Positions 1 to 8,452 of a stretch of 64,000 nt of DNA are shown piece by piece. Both the position numbers and the translations under genes were made by a program. Where the stretch lies: positions 1,184,739 to 1,248,738 of the forward strand of contig CAVZBZ010000002.1 in the NCBI GenBank assembly GCA_963773665.1, given 5' to 3'. Within the stretch, counting starts at the first letter, position 1. The number at the start of each line of letters is the position of its first letter. Below the pieces are notes generated by a model. It searched no databases. It was not told the DNA's origin and worked only from the letters and a program-made list of their open reading frames with translations. Source of the DNA: DATJLY01 sp963773665. GTDB lineage: Bacteria; Pseudomonadota; Alphaproteobacteria; ATCC43930; CGMCC-115725.

Positions 1-804
1 GTCGATGCGCATTGCCACGTGTTCGGGCCCGAGGCCAAGTTCCCCTATGCGTCCGAGCGGAAATACACGCCGTGCGACGCGCCCAAGGAGAAACTGTTCG
101 CGCTCCGCGATTTTCTTGGCTTCGAGCGGAACGTGATCGTGCAGGCCACTTGCCACGGCAGCGACAACCGCGCGCTCGTCGATGCGTTGGAAAATTCCGG
201 CGGCAAGGCGCGCGGCGTGGCGGTCGTCAGCATGAAGGTCGGCGATGCGGAGCTTCAGGCGCTCGACCGCGCCGGCGTGCGCGGCATCCGCTTCAATTTC
301 CTGCCGCGGCTCGTCGATGCGACGCCCAAGGACGCGTTCCTCGGCCTGGCCGCGCGCGTGAAGCCGTTGGGCTGGCACACGGTCGTCTATTTCGAGATGC
401 CGATGCTCGAAGCCATGACGCCGTTCCTCGAGGCGCTGCCAACCGCGATCGTGCTCGACCATATGTCGGTGCCGGACGCGAAGAAGGGCGCCGCTGACGC
501 GGATTTCCGGCGCTATCTCGAGCTCGTCGCCAAGCACCCGAAAATCTGGGTCAAAGTGACGTGTCCGGAGCGCATTTCGGCCAAGGGCCCGCCCTATGAC
601 GACGTGATGCCGTTCGCCCGCGCGCTGGTCGAGCGCATCCCGGACCGCGTGCTGTGGGGCACCGATTGGCCCCATCCCAACATGACGACGCACATGCCGG
701 ACGACGGCGCGCTCGTCGACATGATCCCGAAATTCGCGCCCGATGCGGCGCAGCGCAAGGCGCTGCTCGTGGACAACCCGATGCGGCTCTATTGGGCGAA
801 GTGA
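1..804 (+). CDS. ligI: 2-pyrone-4,6-dicarboxylate hydrolase (LigI-like), 5' partial
   Basis: Amidohydrolase-superfamily enzyme expected to hydrolyse 2-pyrone-4,6-dicarboxylate to 4-oxalomesaconate in the protocatechuate 4,5-cleavage pathway, in the cytoplasm. The reading frame is already open at base 1 and shows the metal-binding HxH segment DAHCHVFGP. Further on are FNFLPRLVD, the VLDHMSVPD segment, and the C-terminal catalytic GTDWPHPN. Only the first few codons are missing, so the start lies outside the window. It ends 6 bp before the next gene and is followed by ligA, ligB and ligC in the same direction, which supports the assignment. The other lower-pathway genes (ligJ, ligK, ligU) are not seen and may lie upstream. 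Confidence 0.9.
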   Translation, partial: VDAHCHVFGPEAKFPYASERKYTPCDAPKEKLFALRDFLGFERNVIVQATCHGSDNRALVDALENSGGKARGVAVVSMKVGDAELQALDRAGVRGIRFNFLPRLVDATPKDAFLGLAARVKPLGWHTVVYFEMPMLEAMTPFLEALPTAIVLDHMSVPDAKKGAADADFRRYLELVAKHPKIWVKVTCPERISAKGPPYDDVMPFARALVERIPDRVLWGTDWPHPNMTTHMPDDGALVDMIPKFAPDAAQRKALLVDNPMRLYWAK

Positions 805-810
805 GGCAGG

Positions 811-1211
811 ATGGAAGCGAAAGAGCCCGAATACGAGGACATTCCCGGCACCACCGTGTTCGACGCGAAGCGCTCGCGCCAGGGCTATCACCTCAACATG
901 TTCTGCATGTCGCTGATGAAGGCGGAAAATCGCGAAGCCTTCAAGCGCGACGAAAAGGCCTATCTCGACGCAATTCCCGATGACCGACGGAGCAGAAGAA
1001 GACGGTGCTGGAGCGCGACTGGAACGGCATGCTGCAGCTGGGCGGCAACATCTATTACACCTCGAAGCTCGCGGCGACCGATGGGCTTACCTTCCAGAAT
1101 ATCGCCGCGATCATGACCGGCTCGACCCAGGAGCAGTACGCCAAGATGATGCTCGATGGCGGCCGGAACCCCGCCGGCAACCGCAGCAAGAGGGATGCGA
1201 AACGTGGCTAG
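811..1211 (+). pseudogene. ligA: protocatechuate 4,5-dioxygenase alpha chain, frameshifted
   Basis: Small subunit of the class II extradiol dioxygenase that opens protocatechuate between C4 and C5. The N-terminal part (GYHLNMFCMSLMKAENREAF) reads in one frame, and the rest (VLERDWNGMLQLGGNIYY, then FQNIAAIMTGSTQEQYAKMM) in another. Adding one base near 979-990 restores a 133-residue protein, close to the usual LigA length. The beta chain start at 1195 overlaps its end, as expected for a translationally coupled heterodimer. Both halves are well conserved, so the indel is either very recent or a sequencing error. If real, the dioxygenase would lack its alpha chain. Confidence 0.85.
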
Positions 1212-2043
1212 GATCGTGGGCGGCGTCAGCACCTCGCACGTGCCGGCGATCGGCGCGGCGATCGATCGCGGCCGGATGGAGGATCCCTACTGGCAGCCGC
1301 TGTTCAAGGGCTACGAGCGCTCGAAGGCGTGGCTAACAGAGGCGAAACCCGACGTCATCATCCTCGTCTATAACGACCACGCCTCGGCCTTCTCGCTCGA
1401 GGTGATCCCGACCTTCGCGCTCGGCTGCGCCGAGGAATTCCCGATCGCCGACGAGGGCTGGGGTCCGCGCCCCGTGCCGGTGGTGAAGGGCCATCCCGAT
1501 CTTGCCTGGCACATCGCGCAGTCCGTCATCCTCGACGAGTTCGACCTCACCATCGTCAACAAGATGGCGGTCGATCACGGGCTCACCGTGCCGCTGTCGC
1601 TCTTGTGCGGGCAGCCCAAGGAATGGCCGTGCCCGGTCATTCCGCTTTGCGTCAACGTGATCCAATATCCGCCGCCGACCGGCCACCGCTGCTACATGCT
1701 GGGAAAGGCAATCCGCCGCGCCGTCGATTCGTTCGAGCAGGATCTGCGCGTCGTCATCTTCGGCACGGGCGGCATGTCGCACCAGCTCCAGGGCCCGCGC
1801 GCAGGATTGATCAACAAGGAGTTCGACGCGCGCTTCCTCGACAAGCTCTCGAAGGACCCCGAGGCCTTGACCCGGATCGGCCATGTCGAATATGTGCGCG
1901 AGGCGGGCTCGGAGGGGATCGAGCTCGTGATGTGGCTCATCATGCGCGGCGCGCTCGACGCCGACGCCAAGGAAATCTACCGCTTCTATCACGTGCCGGC
2001 GTCGAACACCGCGGTCGGCCACATGATCCTCGAGAACCGATGA
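1195..2043 (+). CDS. ligB: protocatechuate 4,5-dioxygenase beta chain
   Basis: Catalytic Fe(II) subunit of protocatechuate 4,5-dioxygenase (LigB superfamily), 282 residues. The start at 1195 overlaps the ligA stop and places the family N-terminus VGGVSTSHVPAIGAA correctly. Expected iron ligands are visible: His15 in TSHVP, His62 in YNDHASAF, and the later glutamate in REAGSEGIELVMW. Other hallmarks are DEGWGPRPVPVVKGHPDLAW, VDHGLTVPLS and GTGGMSHQLQGPRAG. It yields 4-carboxy-2-hydroxymuconate-6-semialdehyde, the substrate of the next gene product. Confidence 0.95.
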   Translation: MRNVARIVGGVSTSHVPAIGAAIDRGRMEDPYWQPLFKGYERSKAWLTEAKPDVIILVYNDHASAFSLEVIPTFALGCAEEFPIADEGWGPRPVPVVKGHPDLAWHIAQSVILDEFDLTIVNKMAVDHGLTVPLSLLCGQPKEWPCPVIPLCVNVIQYPPPTGHRCYMLGKAIRRAVDSFEQDLRVVIFGTGGMSHQLQGPRAGLINKEFDARFLDKLSKDPEALTRIGHVEYVREAGSEGIELVMWLIMRGALDADAKEIYRFYHVPASNTAVGHMILENR

Positions 2044-2053
2044 AGGACAAGAC

Positions 2054-3004
2054 ATGAAGATCGCTCTCGCAGGCCAAGGCGCCTTCGGCACGCGCCACAT
2101 GGAGGCGGTGCAGAATATTCCCGGCATCGAGGTCGTGAGCCTGACCGGCGGGCGGCGCGAAACGACCGAGGCCTTCGCCAAGAAATGGAAGATTCCGCAC
2201 TGGACGAACGACATCCGCGAAAGCGTGAAGCAGCCGGGCGTCGAAGCCGTCATCATCACCAGCCCGACGCAGATCCACGCCGAGCAGGGCGAGATCTGCA
2301 TGCGCGCGGGCAAGCACGTGCTGATCGAGATCCCGATGGCCGACACGCTCGCCGACAGCGAGAAGCTGCTGCGCATCGCCAAGGAAACCGGCGTCAGTGC
2401 CATGGCGGGCCACGTGCGCCGCTTCAACCCGAGCCACCAGTACGTGCACAAGAAGATCAAGGCGGGCGAGCTCAAGATCCAGCAGATGGACGTGCAGACC
2501 TATTTCTTCCGCCGCACCAACATGAACGCGGCCGGCCAGCCGCGCAGCTGGACCGACCATCTGCTGTGGCACCACGCCTGCCACACGGTCGATCTTTTTC
2601 AGTACCAGACCGGGGAGCTTCCGACGATCGCGCATGCGATCGAGGGGCCGCATCATCCCGAGCTGAAGATCGCGATGGACATGGGGATTCTGCTGAAGGC
2701 GAAGTCGGGCGCGATTTTGACGCTCAGCCTGAGCTTCAACAACAAGGGGCCGATCGGCAGCTTCTTCCGCTATATCTGCGACAACGGGACATATCTCGCC
2801 TATTACGACGATTTGTCGGACGGCGACAACAACAAGATCGACCTCACGAAAGTCGACGTATCGATGAACGGCATCGAGCTCGAGGACCGCGAGTTCTTCG
2901 CCGCCATCAAGGAAAAACGCGAGCCCAATTCCTCGCTCGCCCAATGCGTCCCCGCGATGGCCACGCTCGACCGCCTCGAGCGCGAGATGAAGGCGGCGAA
3001 GTAG
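2054..3004 (+). CDS. ligC: 4-carboxy-2-hydroxymuconate-6-semialdehyde dehydrogenase
   Basis: Gfo/Idh/MocA-fold NAD(P)-dependent dehydrogenase, 316 residues. It oxidises the LigAB ring-cleavage product (as its hemiacetal) to 2-pyrone-4,6-dicarboxylate, which LigI then hydrolyses. The N-terminal dinucleotide-binding glycine motif is GQGAFGTRH. The family EKP-like position reads EIPMADTLADSEK, and the substrate region includes WTDHLLWHHACHTVDLFQYQ. It starts 10 bp after ligB with the same orientation, forming the ligI-A-B-C operon. The run ends here; the next gene is convergent. Confidence 0.92.
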   Translation: MKIALAGQGAFGTRHMEAVQNIPGIEVVSLTGGRRETTEAFAKKWKIPHWTNDIRESVKQPGVEAVIITSPTQIHAEQGEICMRAGKHVLIEIPMADTLADSEKLLRIAKETGVSAMAGHVRRFNPSHQYVHKKIKAGELKIQQMDVQTYFFRRTNMNAAGQPRSWTDHLLWHHACHTVDLFQYQTGELPTIAHAIEGPHHPELKIAMDMGILLKAKSGAILTLSLSFNNKGPIGSFFRYICDNGTYLAYYDDLSDGDNNKIDLTKVDVSMNGIELEDREFFAAIKEKREPNSSLAQCVPAMATLDRLEREMKAAK

Positions 3005-3005
3005 C

Positions 3006-3431
3006 CTAGTCGATCACCGCGACCGCGTTGATCTCGACGAGGCAGCGCGGGTCGGTGGCGAGGCGCACGACCTGAACGGTGGTGGTGGCGGGCTTCGCTT
3101 CGCCGAAGAACTCGGCCCAGACGCGGTTCAGCGCATCCTGGTCGGTGAGATCGGTGACGAAGCGGTCGGCCGTCACGATGTCGGCGAAAGTGGCGCCCAC
3201 CGCATCGAGCCCGCGCTTCAGGTTCAAAAGCGCGGCGCGCGCCTGGCCCTCCATGTCGCGCGGCATCGCGTCGAATTCTTCCGGCCGGTGCGGATGGTGG
3301 TGATAAACGGGCGCCGCGTTGACGCCGGCAAGATAGACGGTGGCGCCGCCCCTCACCTTGATCGCCGGCGCATACGGCATCCACATTTTCGGCGCATCAG
3401 GCCAGTGCACGTGCTCGATGGATTTCGGCAT
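3006..3431 (-). CDS. RidA/YjgF family protein
   Basis: 141-residue RidA-superfamily protein. Members form trimers and hydrolyse reactive enamine/imine intermediates; some act in aromatic catabolism. The C-terminal region RLATDPRCLVEINAVAVID carries the usual R-x-(n)-VEI(E/N) end, and the middle has the QARAALLNLKRGLDAVGATFADIV stretch typical of the family. It converges on ligC with a one-base gap and lies 3 bp downstream of the cyclase gene on the same strand. A link to the lig pathway is only inferred from position. Confidence 0.85.
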   Translation of the reverse strand: MPKSIEHVHWPDAPKMWMPYAPAIKVRGGATVYLAGVNAAPVYHHHPHRPEEFDAMPRDMEGQARAALLNLKRGLDAVGATFADIVTADRFVTDLTDQDALNRVWAEFFGEAKPATTTVQVVRLATDPRCLVEINAVAVID

Positions 3432-3434
3432 CGC

Positions 3435-5216
3435 TCAAACCTCCGGCAAGCCCAACTGGGTCACGGCGCGGTACCATTGCTCGTCGCGCTCAATAATCTT
3501 GGGGTCGACACTGGTGGGCAGCACGGCGCGCAAGGCCGCGACGCTGGTGAGCCACGGGAAGCCCTGCTGCGCCTTCGCAAGTTCCGCCCGCCCCGGGCCG
3601 AGCTTGCCCTGGACCCCATAGATGCCGGCGAGCAACATCGGCACGGTCGCGAGCTGCGGATTGCTGGCGCGCGCTCGGAGAAGCCACGACACGGCCTTTT
3701 CGTCTTCGCCCAGGTACCAGTGCGCGAGCCCGATGTCGAACTCCCAATTGCCGAGTTGCGGATCGCGTGGCGAAAGCCGCATCGCCTGCTCGTTGAGGCG
3801 GATCGTTTCCGCGGGCCGGCCAAGTATGGTTTCGAGGTCGCCGAGCGAGCCGTAGGCGGGCGCGAAATTGCGGTCGAGCGCAATTGCTTTCTCGAATGCG
3901 GCGGCCGCCTCCTCGTACCGTTTCGGGCGCCGCAGCAGCAGGCCTTGCACCCAGTGGACTTGTGCGCGCTCAGGCGCGAGCACCGCTGCCCGCGCGACCA
4001 GCTCGCTCCCCTTCGCCAGATCGTCCTCCGGGGTCAGGCTAAAGCCCGAGTTGATACTTCGGGCATAGACATAGACGAGGCCGATCACAGCGTCGGCCGC
4101 GTTGGGCTCGAGCGCGAGCGCCCGCTCAAAATGACTGCGCGCCTCGCCGAGGCTCTCGCGCGAGGGCGGACGGTGGAGCACGGCCCAGCCGCGCATCGTG
4201 AGATCGACGGCGTCGGGATTCGTCGGCCGCTCTTTCAAGGAGCGGCGGCTTTCGGCGTCGATGAGTTGCGATCCGACGGCGCCGGCGATGCGCCCGGTAA
4301 TCTCGTCCTGTATCTCCATGAGGTCGGCGCGGTCACAGTCGAAGCGCTCGGCGAAGAGATGGGCGCCGGTTTCGGCGTCGATCAGCTGCACGTTGGCACG
4401 GACGCGGTTGGCAGCGCGCCGCACGCTGCCTTCGAGCACGTAGCGCACGCCGAGCTCCTTCCCAACGTCGCGTGCGTTGACCGGCTTGCCCTTGTAGGTG
4501 AAAGCGGTATTGCGGGCGATGACGAAGCTCTCGGGAATGCGCGACAGGTCGGTGGTGATGTCCTCGGTAATCCCGTCGGCGAAATAATCCTCGTCGGAAT
4601 TGCCGGACAGGCTGGCAAACGGCAGCACGACGATCGAGAGGCGCGGCGCGCGCTTTCCTTGCGGCTGCGGCGATGAGTCGGGGTTCGCCGCGCCGAACGC
4701 GACGCGATATGCCCGGACCGGCCGCGCGATGTTCTTGAGACTCTGCTCGCCCATATCCTCGAAGGCGAGATCGAGCTTGTCCCGCACCTGTTCCATGGCG
4801 GCGCGCGAGATACAAATGCCGCCCGGCTCGGCGATCCCCTCGAGCCGCGCCGCAACATTGACGCCGTCGCCCAGCAGATCGTCGCCGTCGACCACCACGT
4901 CGCCGAGATTGATGCCGACGCGGAATTCCATGCGGCTTTCGCGTGGCAGGCCCTCGTTCCGCTGACGCATGCCGCGCTCGACTTCGACGGCGCAGCGCAC
5001 GGCATCCACCACGCTCGCGAATTCGACCAGGATGCCATCGCCGGTCGTCTTGACGATCCTGCCGCGATTTCGCGCGATCGCAGGGTCGATCAGCTCGCTG
5101 CGAAGCGCCTTCAGACGCGCGATCGTGCCTTCCTCGTCGGCGCCGACGAGGCGGCTATAGCCCGCGACGTCCGCCGCGAGGATCGCCGCGATCTTGCGGA
5201 TGGCGTGGCTTTCCAA
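3435..5216 (-). CDS. class III adenylate/guanylate cyclase with TolB-like and TPR region
   Basis: 593 residues. The N-terminal nucleotide cyclase domain (about 1-175) has the first metal aspartate in ILAADVAGYSRL (Asp16), the second in VKTTGDGILVEF, and FRVGINLGDVV. Then follow a linker, a TolB-N-like segment (LSIVVLPFASLSGNSDEDYFADGITEDI), and a C-terminal tetratricopeptide-repeat half (for example ARSHFERALALEPNAADAV). No membrane segments are evident, so it is probably cytoplasmic. This architecture is common in Bradyrhizobium- and Reyranella-like genomes. The substrate (ATP or GTP) and the TPR ligand are not determinable here. Confidence 0.88.
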   Translation of the reverse strand: MESHAIRKIAAILAADVAGYSRLVGADEEGTIARLKALRSELIDPAIARNRGRIVKTTGDGILVEFASVVDAVRCAVEVERGMRQRNEGLPRESRMEFRVGINLGDVVVDGDDLLGDGVNVAARLEGIAEPGGICISRAAMEQVRDKLDLAFEDMGEQSLKNIARPVRAYRVAFGAANPDSSPQPQGKRAPRLSIVVLPFASLSGNSDEDYFADGITEDITTDLSRIPESFVIARNTAFTYKGKPVNARDVGKELGVRYVLEGSVRRAANRVRANVQLIDAETGAHLFAERFDCDRADLMEIQDEITGRIAGAVGSQLIDAESRRSLKERPTNPDAVDLTMRGWAVLHRPPSRESLGEARSHFERALALEPNAADAVIGLVYVYARSINSGFSLTPEDDLAKGSELVARAAVLAPERAQVHWVQGLLLRRPKRYEEAAAAFEKAIALDRNFAPAYGSLGDLETILGRPAETIRLNEQAMRLSPRDPQLGNWEFDIGLAHWYLGEDEKAVSWLLRARASNPQLATVPMLLAGIYGVQGKLGPGRAELAKAQQGFPWLTSVAALRAVLPTSVDPKIIERDEQWYRAVTQLGLPEV

Positions 5217-5258
5217 CGCCGCCTCCCCCGAAGCGGCCAGTCTAGCACGGGAGCGGCC

Positions 5259-6224
5259 TTACGCCCTTACTTCCTGGCGCTGGAAGACGACGTAGGCGAT
5301 GACGAAGAGGATGATCGTGCCGGCGACGAGCCCGGTCACCTCCGGCCAGACGAGGAGGAGGCTCTGCGCCAAGGGGAGCGGCGTCCCCATCACCGCGCCC
5401 TGGAGCTGCGACATGAACACCAATCCCAGCGCGCGCGTCGTCGGATGGAGGATGCCAAGCACGGATTCGCCGAAGAGGGTGCTGGGCGACAGGCGCGAGA
5501 GCGCTTGCTGCAGCATGAGCTGGTCGGGATTGGGCTGGCCGAAAACCATCTGGAGCACGGTCGGCGGATAGACCTCGGTGCTGATGAACTGCACCACCTG
5601 CGGCCACAGCACGCTGACGATAAGCCAGATGCCGAGCGCGGTCAGGGCCGAGGTGGCGGCCGAGCGGAACACGACCGAGCACAGCATGGCGACGGCGAGC
5701 CACACGCCGCCATAGGCGATCGCGACGACGAGGAACGCGAGGCCGCGCAGCACCTCCTCGCCCGACGGCGGCACGCCCAGGGTCAGAAGCCCGAGCCCCA
5801 TGATGAGGAGCCAGAGCGTGAAAAGCGCCACCGCGATCGCCGCAAGCCCGGAGAGGAATTTGCCGAGGAGGAGCGCGTCGCGATAAATCGGCTGCGCCAG
5901 AATGCGCGACAGCGTGCGGCGGTTGAACTCGCCGTTGACGCTGTCGAACGCCAAGGCGATCGCGATGAGCGGCACGAGGAAATCCAGCACCAGCACGAAG
6001 GACGGCAGCGGATCGCGCGCCTCGGTGAACAGGCGCAGGAACAGGAACGGGTCCTGCCCGGTCGTCGTCTTCAGGTCCTGGATCGCGGTATAGACGGCGC
6101 CGGCGCCGGTCAGGATCACCAGCCATTCGAGCACGTGTACGCGCGCGCCGCCCAGGTGATCGGCGAATTCCTTGAGGAAGACGGTGCCCGTGCCGGTGAA
6201 GGCCGAGCCGCTACGCCGTACCAT
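5259..6224 (-). CDS. ABC-2 type transporter permease
   Basis: 321-residue integral membrane protein with about six hydrophobic segments, for example around HVLEWLVILTGAGAVYTAI, FVLVLDFLVPLIAIALAF and the final SLLLVWPEVTGLVAGTIIL. It contains EFNRRTLSRILAQPIYRDALLLGKFLSG, characteristic of NosY/GldF-type ABC-2 permeases. Its start overlaps the ATPase gene by 14 bp, so the two are translationally coupled and likely form one exporter. The transported substrate is unknown. Confidence 0.87.
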   Translation of the reverse strand: MVRRSGSAFTGTGTVFLKEFADHLGGARVHVLEWLVILTGAGAVYTAIQDLKTTTGQDPFLFLRLFTEARDPLPSFVLVLDFLVPLIAIALAFDSVNGEFNRRTLSRILAQPIYRDALLLGKFLSGLAAIAVALFTLWLLIMGLGLLTLGVPPSGEEVLRGLAFLVVAIAYGGVWLAVAMLCSVVFRSAATSALTALGIWLIVSVLWPQVVQFISTEVYPPTVLQMVFGQPNPDQLMLQQALSRLSPSTLFGESVLGILHPTTRALGLVFMSQLQGAVMGTPLPLAQSLLLVWPEVTGLVAGTIILFVIAYVVFQRQEVRA

Positions 6225-7146
6225 GGGCGCGCCCCTCGAAATAAAGGCGATAGACCGTGTCGAGGCTCGGCTCCAAATCGCCGAGGCGCAGCAGCGCCGC
6301 GCCCGACGACACGACGGCGCGCGCCAGCTCGGCGCGGATGTCGCGCTCCGCGAGCACGCGGAAGCCGCGGCCCTCGCGCGTCACCTTCTGCGCCCCCGGA
6401 ACCGCGGCGAGCACGCCCTCGATCTCGCCCCGGGCTTCGACCTCGTAGATGTAGCCGCCGCCCAGGACGCGCTGCGCCAGCTCCGGCACGGTGCCCTCGA
6501 GCACGATGTGGCCCTCGTTGAAGAGCGCGACCCGGTCGCACACCGCCTGGACGCGGTCGAGGAGGTGCGAGGAGATCAGAACGGCGGTCCCGTCGTGCTT
6601 CATGCCGCGGATCATGTCCAGGAGCTCGAACGTCGCCTCGGGGTCGAGGCCCGACGTGGGCTCGTCGAGGATCGCGACCTCGGCGCCCTTCATCAGCACC
6701 TCGGCCAGCCCCAGACGCTGGCGCATGCCGCGCGAGTATGTGCCGACGCGGTGATCGGCGACGGCACCGAGGCCGACGCGTACGAGCGCCTCGGCAATGC
6801 GCCGGTCTGCCTCCGCCCGCGAGAAACCGGCAAGCCGCGCGGTATATCCCAGATTCTGCCGCGCGGTCAGATTGTCGTAGAAGCCGACGCTGTCCGGCAG
6901 GTAACCGACGCGGCGCTTCACTTCGAGCGGATCGCGCATCGGATCGAAGCCGCCGATGTCGATCGTGCCTTCCGTCACCTCGGTGAGCCCCAAAAGCATC
7001 AGGATCGTCGTCGTCTTGCCGGCGCCGTTGGGGCCCAGCAGGCCGAAAATCTCGCCGCGCCGGATCGCGAGATCGATGCCGTCCACGGCGGCGACGGCGC
7101 CGTAGCGCTTTTTGAGGCCCGAGGCGCTGACGACAATGTCGTTCAT
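6211..7146 (-). CDS. ABC transporter ATP-binding protein
   Basis: 311-residue ATPase of a CcmA/NosF-like exporter. Walker A is LGPNGAGKTTT, the signature is YSRGMRQRLGLAE, Walker B is VAILDEPTSGLDPEA, and the H-loop is LISSHLLD. The start ATG lies in an ATGA overlap with the stop codon of the upstream NEW3-domain gene, and the same reading frame runs on through the frameshifted part of that gene. It works with the permease at 5259-6224. Confidence 0.93.
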   Translation of the reverse strand: MNDIVVSASGLKKRYGAVAAVDGIDLAIRRGEIFGLLGPNGAGKTTTILMLLGLTEVTEGTIDIGGFDPMRDPLEVKRRVGYLPDSVGFYDNLTARQNLGYTARLAGFSRAEADRRIAEALVRVGLGAVADHRVGTYSRGMRQRLGLAEVLMKGAEVAILDEPTSGLDPEATFELLDMIRGMKHDGTAVLISSHLLDRVQAVCDRVALFNEGHIVLEGTVPELAQRVLGGGYIYEVEARGEIEGVLAAVPGAQKVTREGRGFRVLAERDIRAELARAVVSSGAALLRLGDLEPSLDTVYRLYFEGRAHGTA

Positions 7147-8319
7147 CGCCGCCCGAAGCGCGCCACCGCGCCCACCAGCACGAGGAAGGCGATGGCGATG
7201 ATGCCGATGCCGACCACCCCCCACATGCTCGAAGTCGCGACCGTGATGCGGAAGTCCGCCGAGGAAGAGTCGCCGGTGCCGTTGGCGCGGAAGGTCGTCA
7301 TGTAGTCGCCGGCGATCGCCTTCGCGGACGGCGTCAGCAGCGCCTGCACGTCCTGCTTCTGATTGGGCGCGAGCGTCTCGATCTTGTCGGGCTGGAAGGT
7401 GACCTTCCAGTCGGACGGCGGCGAGGCGGAGAGCGACACGTCGTTGGCCGGCGCGCTGCCGGTGTTCTGCACGGTGAGCTTGATCGGCGTCGCGGAGCCC
7501 GCCTCGGCCTGCGCGTTGAGGCGGTCGTCCTCGCCCGAGAGCTTGAGCTTCGGCTGGCCGGTGATGACCATCTGCATCTTTGTGTCGGCCGACGCTCCTT
7601 CGGACGAGGCCTGGACCGCGACCGGATAGTCGCCGGCGGTGACATTGGCGGGCGGCGTCGACCTTGACCTTGAGGTCCTTGTCCTTGCCCGCCTCGATCG
7701 GGATCGAGCTCAGCTCCTGCGTGCCGTACGCTTCCATGAACGAGGTCTGGAACCCTTGCGGCGCCTGCGCCACGAGCTTCACAAGGAGGTCCTTGTCGCT
7801 CTGGTTCGTGACGGTGAACTGATATTCGAAGCTCGTTGTCGGCGTGCCGTTGAGCGAGGGCAGCTTCGCCTTGATGCTGAGCTGCGCCGGCAGATCCTCG
7901 CCGGTCGTGATGTCGATCGGCAGGTCGGCGGACATGCCGCCTCCCTTGGCGTGGACGACGAGGTGCTGCGTCCCCGCGGGGGCGCTCCCCGGAACATCGA
8001 CGCGCAGATTGACGGCGACGTTCTCGTTGGTCGCCGGCATCGCCGCGGTGACGGGCGTGCTGCCGCCCAACAGCACGGCGTTCCAGCCCTTGGGCGCGCC
8101 ATCGACGCTCAAGGATACCCGCTCGGGCGGCAGATCGTAGTTCTGCAGCTTCATCTTTATGGTGGTGGTCTCGCCGACGCGGGCCGCGACCGAGGGATAG
8201 TCGGTCGTGAGGAAAAGCCCCTTTATGTGCGGCGGTGCAGCTGCCGGCTGATCGGCGGCGCGCACGACGGGCGCCGCGAGAAGCGCGAACAATATGGCGA
8301 ACCAGAATGCGCGATGCAT
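7143..8319 (-). pseudogene. NEW3-domain (COG1470-like) secreted/membrane protein, frameshifted
   Basis: First gene of the exporter operon. The start (MHRAFWFAILFALLAAPVVRA) gives a signal peptide, followed by repeated CARDB/NEW3-like beta domains (for example LQNYDLPPERVSLSVDGAPKGW and TVQNTGSAPANDVSLSASPPSDW). It ends in a C-terminal membrane anchor, MWGVVGIGIIAIAFLVLVGA. Around 7655 the frame changes; removing one G gives VDPPANVTAGDYPV and a continuous 391-residue protein. NEW3 proteins next to ABC-2 pairs are a known arrangement of unknown substrate. Sequence on both sides of the indel is intact, so sequencing error is possible. Confidence 0.8.
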
Positions 8320-8452
8320 CGTGGCGAATCTCCCTTTTGCTTCCGTGGGCCGTTGGGCGCGTTCTAATGCGGCCGCAATTCCTGGCCCGAATTCGGCGGG
8401 GCGGCACCTTAGCGCAGGGTCTGCGCCCCGCAACAGTTAAAAACCTGTAAGG

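Noticed and set aside
1333..2475. Minus-strand open frame opposite ligB and ligC
   Set aside because: Both plus-strand genes show full catalytic motifs; the antisense frame shows none.
5205..6521. Plus-strand open frame of 438 codons opposite the ABC exporter
   Set aside because: Composition is repetitive Arg/Glu/His and it lies antisense to permease and ATPase motifs.
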